Assembly (NCBI GenBank): GCA_963849105.1
Contig: CAWKGD010000005.1
Span: forward strand, 310,001 to 374,000
Length of the DNA stretch: 64,000 nucleotides
Reading direction: 5' to 3'
From: CAVRXQ01 sp963849105
GTDB taxonomy: Bacteria; Actinomycetota; Acidimicrobiia; Acidimicrobiales; Bog-793
Shown here: positions 50,970-60,600 of the stretch, in pieces
Layout: each line of letters opens with the position of its first letter
Numbering within the stretch: position 1 is the first letter of the stretch
Made by a program: the position numbers and the translations under genes
The notes under the pieces: model-generated
Database searches by the model: none
The model's input: the letters and a program-made list of their open reading frames with translations, nothing else
Told to the model about the DNA's origin: nothing

Positions 50970-51797
50970 ATGCTCGAGTGCGTCGTCAACATCGCCGAGG
51001 GTCGCGACCGTGCGACGATCGAAGCACTGACCGTAGCAGCCGGTGAGTGCCTGCTCGACGTGCACGTCGACGCGTCACACCATCGATCGGTGTTCACGCT
51101 CGCCGGCGACAACGTCGAAACCGCGACGCGCGACCTCGCGAAGAGCGCGGTCTCGCGAATCGATCTCACGCACCATCAAGGCGCGCACCCGCGCCTCGGC
51201 GTCGTCGACGTCGTCCCCTTCGTCCCACTCGGACCCGACGGGATGAAGACTGCGGGGGACCTGTCGGAGGCGATCCGGGCTCGAGACAAATTCTGCGCAT
51301 GGGCGGCGGCAGAGCTCTCGCTGCCGTGCTTCACGTACGGACCGGAGCGAACGCTCCCCGACGTCCGCAAACACGCCTTTTCTTCGCTCTCGCCTCAATG
51401 CGGTCCGGGCGAGCCGCACCCGACGGCCGGCGCGAGCTGCGTCGGGGCGCGACCCGTGCTCGTCGCCTACAACCTGTTGCTCGCCGACGCGTCGATCGAG
51501 GTGGCAAACGAGGCCGCGCGAGCAATCCGCTCGGCCGAGGTCCGGGCGCTCGCCTTCGCCGTCGCCGATGGTCTCCAGGTGTCGTGCAATCTCATCGCTC
51601 CGTGGAACGTCGGACCGGGTGACGTCTTCGACCGCGTGGCGGCGTTCGCCCCGATCCGGGCGGCGGAGCTCGTCGGGCTGATCCCGGCGGCGGTGCTGCA
51701 CGCGGTCGACAAGGCACGCTGGGAAGAGCTTGGGATGTCTGACGGGGCCACGATCGAGTCCCGGCTCGCGGCGTCGCGCGCCGGGACCGGCGACTAA
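50970..51797 (+). CDS. Glutamate formiminotransferase-like enzyme
   Basis: This 275-residue protein matches the N-terminal and middle domains of formiminotransferase (FtcD N-terminal half), which moves the formimino group from formiminoglutamate to tetrahydrofolate. It begins MLECVVNIAEGRDRATIEAL, then DVHVDASHHRSVFTLAGD (catalytic His region), HQGAHPRLGVVDVVPFVPL and GPGEPHPTAGASCVGARPVL. It ends soon after the second domain, without the cyclodeaminase domain. Histidine-degradation genes are not nearby, so the physiological donor is unclear. The 3' end overlaps the convergent WhiB gene by four bases. Confidence 0.9.
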   Translation: MLECVVNIAEGRDRATIEALTVAAGECLLDVHVDASHHRSVFTLAGDNVETATRDLAKSAVSRIDLTHHQGAHPRLGVVDVVPFVPLGPDGMKTAGDLSEAIRARDKFCAWAAAELSLPCFTYGPERTLPDVRKHAFSSLSPQCGPGEPHPTAGASCVGARPVLVAYNLLLADASIEVANEAARAIRSAEVRALAFAVADGLQVSCNLIAPWNVGPGDVFDRVAAFAPIRAAELVGLIPAAVLHAVDKARWEELGMSDGATIESRLAASRAGTGD

Positions 51798-52063
51798 GAG
51801 GCCGCCTGCCGCTCGAGAACGCGCTGGCGCCGGATGCGGCGCCGCTCGCGCTCGCTCATCCCGCCCCAGATCCCGAATTTCTCGCTGTTGGCGATGGCAA
51901 ACTCGAGGCAGTCCTCACGCACCACGCACCCGCGGCACACCTCTTTCGCCTCCCGTGTTGAAGACCCCCGTTCGGGAAAGAACAAGTCCGGGTCGACACC
52001 GAGGCAGTTCGCCCTCGACTGCCACGAGCTTGGCTGCTCACCGAGCAGAGCTTCGACGTCCAC
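51794..52063 (-). CDS. WhiB-family iron-sulfur regulator (copy 2)
   Basis: This is an 89-residue WhiB-like protein. GTG 52063 follows GGGAGG. Ligands: SRANCLGVDPD, then EVCRGCVVREDCLEFA, giving the C...C-x-x-C-x-x-x-x-x-C set. The turn FGIWGGMSERERRRIRRQR and a basic end follow. The N-terminal 15 residues are longer than in copy 1, resembling WhiB2/WhiB7-like proteins. It faces the formiminotransferase gene convergently. Promoter presumably lies in the AT-rich stretch around 52100-52130. Confidence 0.95.
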   Translation of the reverse strand: MDVEALLGEQPSSWQSRANCLGVDPDLFFPERGSSTREAKEVCRGCVVREDCLEFAIANSEKFGIWGGMSERERRRIRRQRVLERQAAS

Positions 52064-52335
52064 GGAACCTCCCTTGCGGCTCCGCCACTCTTCCGAGTCG
52101 CAACCATGAAATTACATGGTTCGTATTATGATGACGACCTGGTCAGCGCATTGCAAGGGGCAATTTCGTTCCGCCCCGGCATCGCTAGCCCGACGAAGCC
52201 CAGGTCAAGGGCCCGATCGTCGCTGCGTCCGGTTTCGCCTCGGACCGGAGCAGGTGAAAGGATGAAGTAAAGGCAGTTCAGCGATGCAGCAGGCCGCGCC
52301 CGGAGGACACGAGACCGCCGGCCCGCCGGAAAGGG
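52064..52335. other. Divergent whiB / sdh intergenic region
   Basis: No gene is seen. An AT-rich stretch (about 52105-52135, TACATGGTTCGTATTATGAT) is the likely promoter zone for the WhiB gene and possibly for sdhC. No regulatory motif is certain. Confidence 0.4.
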
Positions 52336-53202
52336 ATGCGTGAGTTGACCGTCGTCGAAGAGTCGCGGACGGTTCCGGCTCCGACGCCGGTCGAGATCGG
52401 AGGAGTCCGTGCCGGACCGCCCCGGTCGGTCGTGCTTCGACGGGATAACTGGCGACTGCAGCCGATCGCCGTCGCGCTCGGGCTACTCGGTTTCATCGCC
52501 TACTCGACTTGGGCGGCGTTCCGCAACAACTTCTATTACGCGGGCAACGTCGGGCGCGACTATCTCTCCCCTCTCTACTCACCGTGCGTCACCGACAATT
52601 GCCACGGTTACGTGTGGGGGCCGATCACCGGATCGTGGTGGGCTGTCTCCCCCGCGCTGATCATCCTGATCTTCCCGCTCGGTTTTCGTCTCACCTGCTA
52701 CTACTACCGCAAGGCCTACTACCGCTCGTTCTGGCTCTCGCCTCCCGCCTGCGCCGTCGCCGATGCGGGGTCGACCACACCCGGAGGTCTGCGCGCGCGC
52801 TACAGCGGCGAGACGCGCTTCCCTCTCATCCTGCAGAACCTCCACCGTTACTTCTTCTACATCGCGGTCGGGTTCGCGGCGGTGCTCACCTGGGACGCGA
52901 TCGCGTCGTACCGGTTCTCGAACGGCGTCGGCGTCGCGCTCGGCTCGCTCATCTTGACGGTAAACGCCGTTCTCATCTGGCTGTACACGCTCGGCTGCCA
53001 CGCCTGCCGGCATCTGTGCGGCGGCGGGTTGAAACAGCTGTCGCGCGCGCCGGTGCGCAAGTGGTTCTGGACGAACATCGCCGGCAGGCTCAATCCCCAC
53101 CACCAGCTCTATGCGTGGATGTCGCTCATCTGGATCGCCTTCGCCGACTTCTACGTCTGGCTCGTCGCCTCGGGGACGATCCATGACCCGAGATTCCTCT
53201 GA
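52336..53202 (+). CDS. sdhC: Succinate dehydrogenase/fumarate reductase membrane subunit
   Basis: This 288-residue integral protein has five or six hydrophobic segments (e.g. QPIAVALGLLGFIAYSTWAA, FYIAVGFAAVLTWDAIASY) and conserved histidines and tyrosines for b-type heme: QNLHRYFFYIAVGF and LGCHACRHLC. Two Tyr/Cys-rich loops (DNCHGYVWGP, LTCYYYRKAYYRSFW) resemble the actinobacterial Sdh membrane anchors that differ from E. coli SdhC/D. The next gene starts within its stop codon (TGATG), so sdhCAB is tightly coupled. It docks the flavoprotein/iron-sulfur pair to menaquinone. Confidence 0.88.
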   Translation: MRELTVVEESRTVPAPTPVEIGGVRAGPPRSVVLRRDNWRLQPIAVALGLLGFIAYSTWAAFRNNFYYAGNVGRDYLSPLYSPCVTDNCHGYVWGPITGSWWAVSPALIILIFPLGFRLTCYYYRKAYYRSFWLSPPACAVADAGSTTPGGLRARYSGETRFPLILQNLHRYFFYIAVGFAAVLTWDAIASYRFSNGVGVALGSLILTVNAVLIWLYTLGCHACRHLCGGGLKQLSRAPVRKWFWTNIAGRLNPHHQLYAWMSLIWIAFADFYVWLVASGTIHDPRFL

Positions 53203-55001
53203 TGGCCGAGTACGAGACCCACGACCTCGACGTGCTGGTCATCGGCGCCGGCGGCGCGGGCTTGCGCGCCGCGATCGAGTCGGCATCGCTCGGCGCGCGC
53301 ACCGGTGTCGTCTGCAAGTCGCTCCTCGGTAAGGCGCACACCGTGATGGCAGAAGGCGGTGTCGCGGCGGCACTCGGCAACGTCTGGCCGGAGGACAACT
53401 GGAAGGTCCATTTCCGCGACACGATGCGCGGCGGCAAGCTGCTGAACAACTGGCGCATGGCCGAGCTCCATGCGATGGAGGCGCCGGATCGCGTTCTCGA
53501 ACTCGAAGAGTGGGGAGCGCTATTCGACCGCACGCCCGACGGGAGGATCCTGCAGCGCGACTTCGGCGGCCACCGCTACGCACGTCTCGCGCACGTCGGC
53601 GACCGCACCGGTCTCGAAATGTTGCGCACGGTGCAGAACCGTGCTGTCGCGCTCGGGATCGAGGTCTTCATGGAATGCAAGATCCTCAGGCTCTTGAAGG
53701 CGGCGGACGGATCGGTGCGCGGCGCGGTCGGGCTGTGGCGCGAGTCGGGGCGCTTCGTCGTCTTCCATGCGAGGGCGGTCATCTTGGCCTCGGGGGGTAT
53801 CGGCAAGATCTACAAGTTCACCTCGAACTCCTGGGAGTCGACCGCCGACGGCCACGCGCTCGGGTTGTGGGCGGGGGCGGACCTGATCGAGATGGAGTGC
53901 GTGCAGTTCCACCCCACCGGGATGATCTGGCCGGCGTCGGCGCGGGGGTTGCTCGTCACCGAGGGCGTGCGCGGCGACGGCGGCGTGCTGAAAAACAAGG
54001 AGATGGAGCGGTTCATGTTCCGCTACATCCCGGAGTTCTACGCGAAAGAGACCGCCGACACGACCGAGGAAGCCGACCGCTGGTACGACGACAAGACGGT
54101 CCGCCGCCCGCCGGAGCTCCTCCCCCGCGACGAGGTCGCCCGCGCGATCAACGCCGAGGTGAAGGCCGGGCGGGGCACGCCGCACGGCGGCGTCTACCTG
54201 GACATCGCCTCGCGGCGCTCGCCCGAGTACATCCGCCGCCGGCTGCCCTCGATGTACCACCAGTTCAAGGAGCTCGCCGACGTCGACATCACGACCCAGA
54301 TGATGGAGATCGGCCCGACGTGCCACTACATGATGGGCGGGATCCGCGTCGACGCCGAGTCCCAGGCGACCGCGGCGGTCGGGCTCTACGCGGCGGGCGA
54401 GGTCGCCGGCGGCATGCACGGCGCGAACCGCCTCGGCGGCAATTCCCTTTCCGACCTTCTCGTCTTCGGTCAGCGGGCCGGCGAGGCGGCGGGGAAGGTC
54501 GCCCGCGGCGAAACGGGCACGGCGCGCGCCAACGGCGCCGAGATCGAAGAGATCGCCAACCACGCCCTCAGCTACTTCTCGAACGAGGGCGGCGAGAACC
54601 CCTACGCCGTCCACCGCGACCTGCAAGAAACGATGCAGTCGCTCGTCGGCATCATCCGGACCGAGTCCGAGCTCCAAGAAGCCCTCCGACTCCTCGACGA
54701 GTACGACAAACGCGCCGCCGAGGTGAGTGTCGAGGGGCACCGGCAGTTCAACCCCGGCTGGCACCTCGCCCTCGATCTCGAGTCGATGCTCGCCGTCGCC
54801 CGCGCGATCACGCTCGCCGCCATCGAGCGGAAAGAGAGTCGCGGCGCGCACACCCGCGACGACTACCCGCAGTCTGACCCGGACCACTTCGGAAAGGTGA
54901 ACATGGTCGTCCGATTCGACGACGGGACGGTCACCGTCCACGAAGAGCCGCTGCCGCAGATGCCCGACGAGATGCGGGCGCTGATCGACGAGGCGCATTG
55001 A
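53202..55001 (+). CDS. sdhA: Succinate dehydrogenase/fumarate reductase flavoprotein subunit
   Basis: This 599-residue FAD subunit oxidises succinate to fumarate. The dinucleotide-binding VLVIGAGGAGLRAAIESA-like opening is at residues about 11-28. The His in GKAHTVMAEGGVAAALGN is the covalent FAD site. Catalytic-region motifs are RGDGGVLKNKEM, TVRRPPELLPRDEVARA, CHYMMGGIRVDAES and GGMHGANRLGGNSLSDLLVF. The C-terminal helical domain ends near EALIDEAH. Length and all key motifs are normal. Start ATG overlaps the sdhC stop and its own stop overlaps sdhB. Confidence 0.96.
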   Translation: MAEYETHDLDVLVIGAGGAGLRAAIESASLGARTGVVCKSLLGKAHTVMAEGGVAAALGNVWPEDNWKVHFRDTMRGGKLLNNWRMAELHAMEAPDRVLELEEWGALFDRTPDGRILQRDFGGHRYARLAHVGDRTGLEMLRTVQNRAVALGIEVFMECKILRLLKAADGSVRGAVGLWRESGRFVVFHARAVILASGGIGKIYKFTSNSWESTADGHALGLWAGADLIEMECVQFHPTGMIWPASARGLLVTEGVRGDGGVLKNKEMERFMFRYIPEFYAKETADTTEEADRWYDDKTVRRPPELLPRDEVARAINAEVKAGRGTPHGGVYLDIASRRSPEYIRRRLPSMYHQFKELADVDITTQMMEIGPTCHYMMGGIRVDAESQATAAVGLYAAGEVAGGMHGANRLGGNSLSDLLVFGQRAGEAAGKVARGETGTARANGAEIEEIANHALSYFSNEGGENPYAVHRDLQETMQSLVGIIRTESELQEALRLLDEYDKRAAEVSVEGHRQFNPGWHLALDLESMLAVARAITLAAIERKESRGAHTRDDYPQSDPDHFGKVNMVVRFDDGTVTVHEEPLPQMPDEMRALIDEAH

Positions 55002-55858
55002 TGGCGGCGGATACCCCGAGAGACGTTGTGATGCGCATCTGGCGCGGTGACGAATCGGGCGGTGAGTTCCGCGACTACGCGGTACCCGCCGTCGAGGGCG
55101 AGGTCGTCCTCGACGTCGTCCACCGGATCCAGGCGGAGCTCGCGCCCGACCTCGCGGTGCGCTGGAACTGCAAAGCCGGAAAGTGCGGCTCGTGCTCGGC
55201 AGAGATCAACGGGAAGCCGCGGCTGATGTGCATGACCCGCATGAGCACACTCGATGCCTCTGTCCCGATCAGCGTCTCTCCGATGCGGGCGTTCCCGGTG
55301 ATGCGCGACCTCGTCACCGACGTCTCGTACAACTTCGCCGTCGCGCGCAAGATCCCGCCGTTCACGCCGCCTCCTCGACCTGCAGGCGGCTACCGGATGG
55401 CGCAGTTCGACGTCGATCGGGGGCAGGAATTCCACAAGTGCATCGAGTGCTTTCTGTGCCAGAACGTCTGCCACGTGATCCGCGACCACGAGGACAACAA
55501 GCCGCGGTATGCGGGTCCGCGCTTTTTCGTGAAACTCGCCGAGTTGGAGATGCACCCGCTCGACACCTTGGACCGACGCGACCTCATCTCCGAAGAGCTC
55601 GGGATCGGTCTCTGCAACATCACAAAGTGCTGCACCGACGTCTGCCCAGAGAGCATCCACATCACCGACAACGCGATCATCCCCTTGAAAGAGCGCGTCG
55701 TCGACGCGCGTTACGACCCGATCGCCTGGCTCGGCCGGAAGATCCTCCGGCGTCCCGATCCGACCCCCGCCGAGGTCGCCGCCGAGTCGTCCCCGGCGGC
55801 TCGGACGGGCGAGGTGATCGTCACTTCGCCGGACGGGGTTCGCATTCCAAGCTCGTGA
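55001..55858 (+). CDS. sdhB: Succinate dehydrogenase/fumarate reductase iron-sulfur subunit
   Basis: This 285-residue subunit carries electrons from FAD to quinone. The plant-type [2Fe-2S] motif is NCKAGKCGSCSAEINGK...LMC. The bacterial-type ligands are CIECFLCQNVC and CNITKCCTDVCPESIHI, supplying a [4Fe-4S] and a [3Fe-4S] or [4Fe-4S] cluster. The extension after residue 235 is longer than in E. coli SdhB. ATG 55001 is taken over the TTG one codon earlier because it overlaps the sdhA stop in the usual ATGA-like manner. Confidence 0.95.
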   Translation: MAADTPRDVVMRIWRGDESGGEFRDYAVPAVEGEVVLDVVHRIQAELAPDLAVRWNCKAGKCGSCSAEINGKPRLMCMTRMSTLDASVPISVSPMRAFPVMRDLVTDVSYNFAVARKIPPFTPPPRPAGGYRMAQFDVDRGQEFHKCIECFLCQNVCHVIRDHEDNKPRYAGPRFFVKLAELEMHPLDTLDRRDLISEELGIGLCNITKCCTDVCPESIHITDNAIIPLKERVVDARYDPIAWLGRKILRRPDPTPAEVAAESSPAARTGEVIVTSPDGVRIPSS

Positions 55859-56238
55859 GCGAGCCATCGTTCTTCACCGACGAGTGGTTCGCCCGACTGT
55901 CGGGATCGCTGGCGACGGTGGTACCGAAGGAGGACTGGCCGCGCCTCGACCTCGGGGTCGCGATCGATGACGCGCCCGGAGGGCCGATCCGCTACACCTT
56001 CCACGTCGGTCCCGAGGGTGCGGCGCTCGAAATCGGATCAGTCGACTCGGCTGCGGTCACCCTGGTCGAGTCGTTCGACACGGCGCGCTCGATCGACGAA
56101 GGCGCATCGGTCTCGCAACTCCTCGCCGAGGGCCGTATCACCGTGCGCGGCGATGCCTCGGCGCTCGTCGCCGCGCAACATCTCCTCGCCACAATTTCCG
56201 CAATCCTCGGTGATCTTGCCGAAGCCGCGCGAAGCTGA
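55855..56238 (+). CDS. SCP2 sterol-carrier-like small protein
   Basis: This 127-residue protein starts at GTG 55855, overlapping the sdhB stop. The fold pattern is that of SCP2/lipid-binding proteins: FFTDEWFARLSGSLATVVPK, GPIRYTFHVGPEGAALEIG, SVDSAAVTLVESFDTARSID and ITVRGDASALVAAQHLL (the last is the typical G-D-x-x-x-x-x-x-x-x-x-F/L helix). It could bind a hydrophobic ligand such as menaquinone. Its tight coupling to sdh suggests a role linked to the complex, but this is inference. Confidence 0.75.
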   Translation: MSEPSFFTDEWFARLSGSLATVVPKEDWPRLDLGVAIDDAPGGPIRYTFHVGPEGAALEIGSVDSAAVTLVESFDTARSIDEGASVSQLLAEGRITVRGDASALVAAQHLLATISAILGDLAEAARS

Positions 56239-56257
56239 ACGCCCCAGGGAGGCCGAG

Positions 56258-56554
56258 ATGATCTTCGAACACGCCCTCATCAACGTCGCACCGGGCAAGG
56301 AGGACGCCTTCGAGGAGGCGTTCCCCTCCGCGCGCGCCGTGATGGAGAAATCACCGGGATGCCGATCGGTGCAACTGTTCCGTTCGATCGAGTCACCCGA
56401 CCGATTCCTGCTCTTCGTCGAATGGGACAACGTCGAAGCGCACATGGAAGGGTTCCGCAAGTCCGAGGAATTCACGCGCTGGCGCGAGATCGTCGGTCCC
56501 TTTTTCGCCTACCTGTCCGACATGGAGCACTTCCGGACAGCTTCGGAGCGCTGA
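56258..56554 (+). CDS. ABM-family (antibiotic biosynthesis monooxygenase-like) protein
   Basis: This 98-residue dimeric alpha/beta-barrel protein starts at ATG 56258 after GGGAGG. Features are FEHALINVAPGKEDAFEEAF, PGCRSVQLFRSIESPDRFLL and FVEWDNVEAHMEGFRKSEEF; W-D/E-x-x-x-A-x-x is the ABM signature. Many such proteins are heme-degrading or peroxide-related; no substrate can be inferred. It is the last gene of the sdh-type operon and converges on malate dehydrogenase, three bases apart. Confidence 0.85.
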   Translation: MIFEHALINVAPGKEDAFEEAFPSARAVMEKSPGCRSVQLFRSIESPDRFLLFVEWDNVEAHMEGFRKSEEFTRWREIVGPFFAYLSDMEHFRTASER

Positions 56555-56557
56555 CTT

Positions 56558-57562
56558 CTAAGCGAGCAGCTCCGTCATATCAGCGCGCTCTTCCATCAGC
56601 TCTTCGGTCGTCGCAGCGATCCGGGCTCGCGCGAATTCCGAGTGCTCCAAACCTTCGACGACGCTCCATGACTTCCCGTCGCTTCTCACGGGGTATCCGA
56701 ACTGGAGGCCCTCTGGGACGCCGTACTCGCCTCTCGAGACGACGGCCAAGGAACTCCAATCGCCGCTTCTCGTCGGGGTGAGAACGCTTCGCATGGAGTC
56801 GATCGCCGCGTTCGCGGCTGACGCCGCAGAAGACGAGCCTCGGGCATCGATGATCGCCGCGCCGCGCTTTTGGATCGTCTCCAAAAACGCGCCTTGCAAC
56901 CAGGCGTCGTCACCGATGACCTTCGGGGCGGGATCCCCTTCGATCCGCGCGTTCTCAAAGTCCGGGAATTGTGTCGAGGAGTGGTTCCCCCATACGGCGA
57001 GGTTCGTCACGGTGGCGACCGGCCGGTTCGACTTCTTCGCGAGCTGGGTCTTCGCACGGTTCTCGTCGAGGCGGGTCATGGCGAACCACCGCTCGGCGGG
57101 AATGTCCGGCGCATTCGAACGGGCGATCAGGCAGTTCGTGTTGCACGGGTTGCCGACGACAAGGATCCGCACATCGGATGTCGCGTGGGCGGCGATTGCC
57201 TCTCCTTGTGGCTTGAAGATGCCGCCGTTCACACCGAGCAGGTCCTTGCGTTCCATACCGGCTTTGCGCGGGATCGAGCCGACGAGGAAAACGTAGGACG
57301 ACCCGTCGAACGCCGCCTTCAGATCCGAGGTGGCGACCACATCTGTGAGCAGAGGGAAGGCGCTGTCGTCGAGTTCCATGACGACACCCTCGAGGGCCTT
57401 CATCGCTGGCTCGATCTCAAGGAGTCGAAGCACGACCGGTTGCTCCGGTCCGAAAAGTTCGCCAGATGCCAGGCGGAAGAGCAACGCGTAGCCAATATTG
57501 CCGGCGGCTCCGGTGACGGTGACCTGGACGGGGGCGCGCCCAAAGGGCGTCGAAGTCGTCAT
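56558..57562 (-). CDS. mdh: Malate dehydrogenase
   Basis: This 334-residue NAD-dependent enzyme interconverts malate and oxaloacetate. The Rossmann loop VTVTGAAGNIGYALLFRLA is at the start. Substrate-binding and catalytic motifs: SIPRKAGMERKDLLGVNGGI (mobile loop Arg), VVGNPCNTNCLIA, MTRLDENRAKTQLA (catalytic Asp, with Arg) and TNLAVWGNHSSTQFPD (catalytic His). This is the long, MDH-type-1/cytoplasmic-like form found in actinobacteria. ATG 57562 is the start; the longer in-frame extension to 57973 is antisense to the cyclase gene and rejected. The promoter lies in the divergent 106-base gap. Confidence 0.95.
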   Translation of the reverse strand: MTTSTPFGRAPVQVTVTGAAGNIGYALLFRLASGELFGPEQPVVLRLLEIEPAMKALEGVVMELDDSAFPLLTDVVATSDLKAAFDGSSYVFLVGSIPRKAGMERKDLLGVNGGIFKPQGEAIAAHATSDVRILVVGNPCNTNCLIARSNAPDIPAERWFAMTRLDENRAKTQLAKKSNRPVATVTNLAVWGNHSSTQFPDFENARIEGDPAPKVIGDDAWLQGAFLETIQKRGAAIIDARGSSSAASAANAAIDSMRSVLTPTRSGDWSSLAVVSRGEYGVPEGLQFGYPVRSDGKSWSVVEGLEHSEFARARIAATTEELMEERADMTELLA

Positions 57563-57668
57563 ACCGATCGAGGCTATCCCGCATCCTCGCTGTGCTCGAA
57601 GGGGTAGCGGAGCGGTCCCTCCTGAAAAACATCCTCGTCCGACTACCCTTTTTCGGCAGATATCGGCG

Positions 57669-60600
57669 ATGGACGGGGATCCGGTGATCTGTTCGAACTG
57701 CGCCACGGAGAATCCGATCGAAGCTCGCTTCTGCCTCGAATGTGGGCAGGGTCTCGTCCAGTCGTGTGCGAACTGCGGAACCGCTCTTCCTCCAGCAGCA
57801 CGCTTCTGCTTTTCGTGCGGGCAATCCGTAGAGCAGACCTCGCCGCCTCCCACAGCGCCTGCTGACGGCGCGCAGGCCGCCGCCTCGGTCGCGTCGGCTT
57901 TCTCCCGAACGACCGCTGGCGCAACGCAACTCCGCCAGGTTTCCGTGCTGTTCTGCGATCTCGTTGACTTCACGACCTTGTCAGAGTCACGGGATCCCGA
58001 GGAAGTCCGCGAACTCCTGTCCGGTTACTTCGAGCTCGCCCGATCGGTCGTCTCCCGCTATGGCGGAACGATCGAGAAGTTCATCGGCGACGCCGTGATG
58101 GCGGTGTGGGGCGCGCCCGTCGCAAAGGAAGATGACGCCGAACGCGCCGTCCGGTCGGCGCTCGACCTCGCCGCGGCGATATCCGCGTACGGCGACGAGC
58201 ACGGCGTGCCACTCGATGCCCGCATCGGCGTCGCGACCGGCGCGGCGGCGACGACGACGCCGGAAGAGGGCATCGTCATCGGCGACCGGGTGAACACCGC
58301 GGCGCGCATCCAGTCCGTCGCGCCGCCGCGCAGCTGCTTCGTCGACGACGCGACGAAGAACTCCACTTCCGCGGCGATCGCCTACCGCGACGCCGGCGAA
58401 TTCGAATTGAAAGGGAAATCTGAACGCGTCCATCTCAATGAGGCGATGCGCGTCGTCGCCGGAGTCGGCGGCGCGCTGAAGTCACAGCGGCTCGAGGCAC
58501 CCTTCGTCGGACGCGACGGCGAATTTCGGCTCGTGAAGGAGCTCCTCCACACCTCAGCCGAGCAACGTCGCGGCCTCCTCGTATCGATCGTCGGCGTGGC
58601 AGGGATCGGCAAGAGTCGGCTCGCCTGGGAGTTCTTCAAATACATCGACGGGCTCGCCGACCCCTACTACTGGCACCTCGGACGGTGCCTCGCGTATGGA
58701 GACGGCGTCACGTACTGGGCCCTGGCGGAAATGGTGCGCAGCCGGGCGGGCATCGTGGAAGCTGAGGATCCAGCCTCGGCGAGCGTGAAGCTGCATACGA
58801 CGGTCGAAACCTACGTCGCCGACGCGGACGAGCGCCGCTGGGTGGAGGCTCGTCTCGCCCAGCTTCTCGGTCTCGAACCCCGCACGTCGAACGACCGGGA
58901 GGACCTCTTTGCCGGGTGGCGCTTGTTCTTTGAGCGCATGGCGGAGATCAACCCGGTTGTTTTGTCCTTCGAAGACATGCAGTGGGCGGATTCGGCGCTG
59001 CTCGACTTCGTCGAATACCTGCTCGACTGGTCACGCAACCACCCCATCTTCGTGATCACGCTGACCCGTCCCGAGCTGCTCGAACGACAGCCCAACTGGG
59101 GCGCCGCGCACCGCAACTTCACCTCGATCGCGCTCGAACCGCTCGCGCCCCAGGCGATGCGTGCGCTGATCTCTGGACTCGTGCCCGGTCTTCCTGAAGA
59201 AGCCCGGGCACGGATCCTCGATCGCGCCGAAGGCATCCCGCTCTACGCGGTCGAGACCATTCGCATGCTGATCGACCGCGGCGTGCTCGTGGGAGGCGAC
59301 GGTGCCTACCGGCCGGCGGGACCGATCGACGCTCTCGAGATACCCGAGACCCTTCAAGCGCTCATCGCGGCGCGCCTCGACGATTTGAATGCTCTCGAAC
59401 GCCACGTCATCGAGGACGCCTCCGTTCTCGGCAAGACCTTCACCCGCAAAGGTCTCTCGCAACTCTCTGGAATCGCGAACGAAGAGCTGTCCGAACCGCT
59501 CGAAGCGCTGATCCGCAAGGAACTCGTTTCGCTCCAGGCGGATCCGCGCTCTCCAGAACGCGGCCATTACATCTTCCTCCAGGACATGGTGCGCATGGTT
59601 GCGTACGAGTCGCTCCCGAAGCGGGATCGCAAAGAGAAGCACCTCGCGGCCGCCTCATATCTTGAAGGTGCCTTCGAGACCGAAGAGGACGAAGTCGTCG
59701 AAATCATCGCATCCCACTACCGCAGCGCGTTCGAACTCGCGCCGGGCGCTGAAGACGCGGGGTCGGTGAAGACACGAGCACGAGAGATGACGATGCGTGC
59801 GGGCGAGCGCGCCGCAGCGCTCGCCGACGCCGTTGGCGCGCAAAGGTATTTCGAACAGGCCATCGGTCTCACCGACGAGGATCTCGAGCGGGCGCACCTT
59901 GAAGAGCGCGCCGGTCAAATGGCCCGCCTCGCCGGCCGACCCGATGCGGCGAGAACACACTCCGAACGTGCTATCTCGCTTTACGACCTGCTCGGAGAGA
60001 CGCACCCGAGCGCCCGGGTCTCGGCGCAACTCGGCGAGATCGACTTCGACGAGCTTCACATGCAACAAGGGATCGAGAGGATGGAAAGAGCCTTCGCGCT
60101 TCTTTCCGAAGACGAACCCGACGCCGATCTCGTGACGCTCGCAGCACAGCTCGGACGGTTCCATCTCTTTGCCGGGGCACCCGACGTCGGATTCCGGCGC
60201 GTCGAGTTCGCGCTCGAGCAAGCCGAAAAGCTCCGACTACGCGAACAGTTCGTCCAAGCGCTCAATACGAAGGCGGTGATCCTCGAGTTCAAACGCCGAC
60301 GCGAGGAGGCAACGCTGCTGCTTCGCCATGCGCTCGCCGTGGCGCTCTCGGAAGGCCTTTCCCAAGCGGCACTGCGCGCCTACAACAACCTCACCGCATT
60401 CCTTTCGGGCGGCGACCAACTCGACGAAATGCTGAAGCTCAGCCAGCAAGCGATCGAGCTCGCCCAGCGCATCGGTGATCGGGCATGGGAAGCGGGTTTC
60501 CTTTTGGGCGATATGAACCTCTGCGTGCTTCTCGGTGAATGGGATCGCGCACTTGAGCTCGTATCAGAGATACGCGATCGACCCGGAATCCCGAGCTTCC

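Noticed and set aside
53520..54998. 492-codon antisense frame across sdhA
   Set aside because: Overlaps an unmistakable SdhA; the translation has no family features.
57498..57668. N-terminal extension of the large cyclase
   Set aside because: The extension is antisense to mdh; the zinc ribbon begins right after ATG 57669.
56558..57973. Upstream extension of malate dehydrogenase
   Set aside because: Residues before ATG 57562 lie antisense to the zinc-ribbon cyclase and are not MDH-like.
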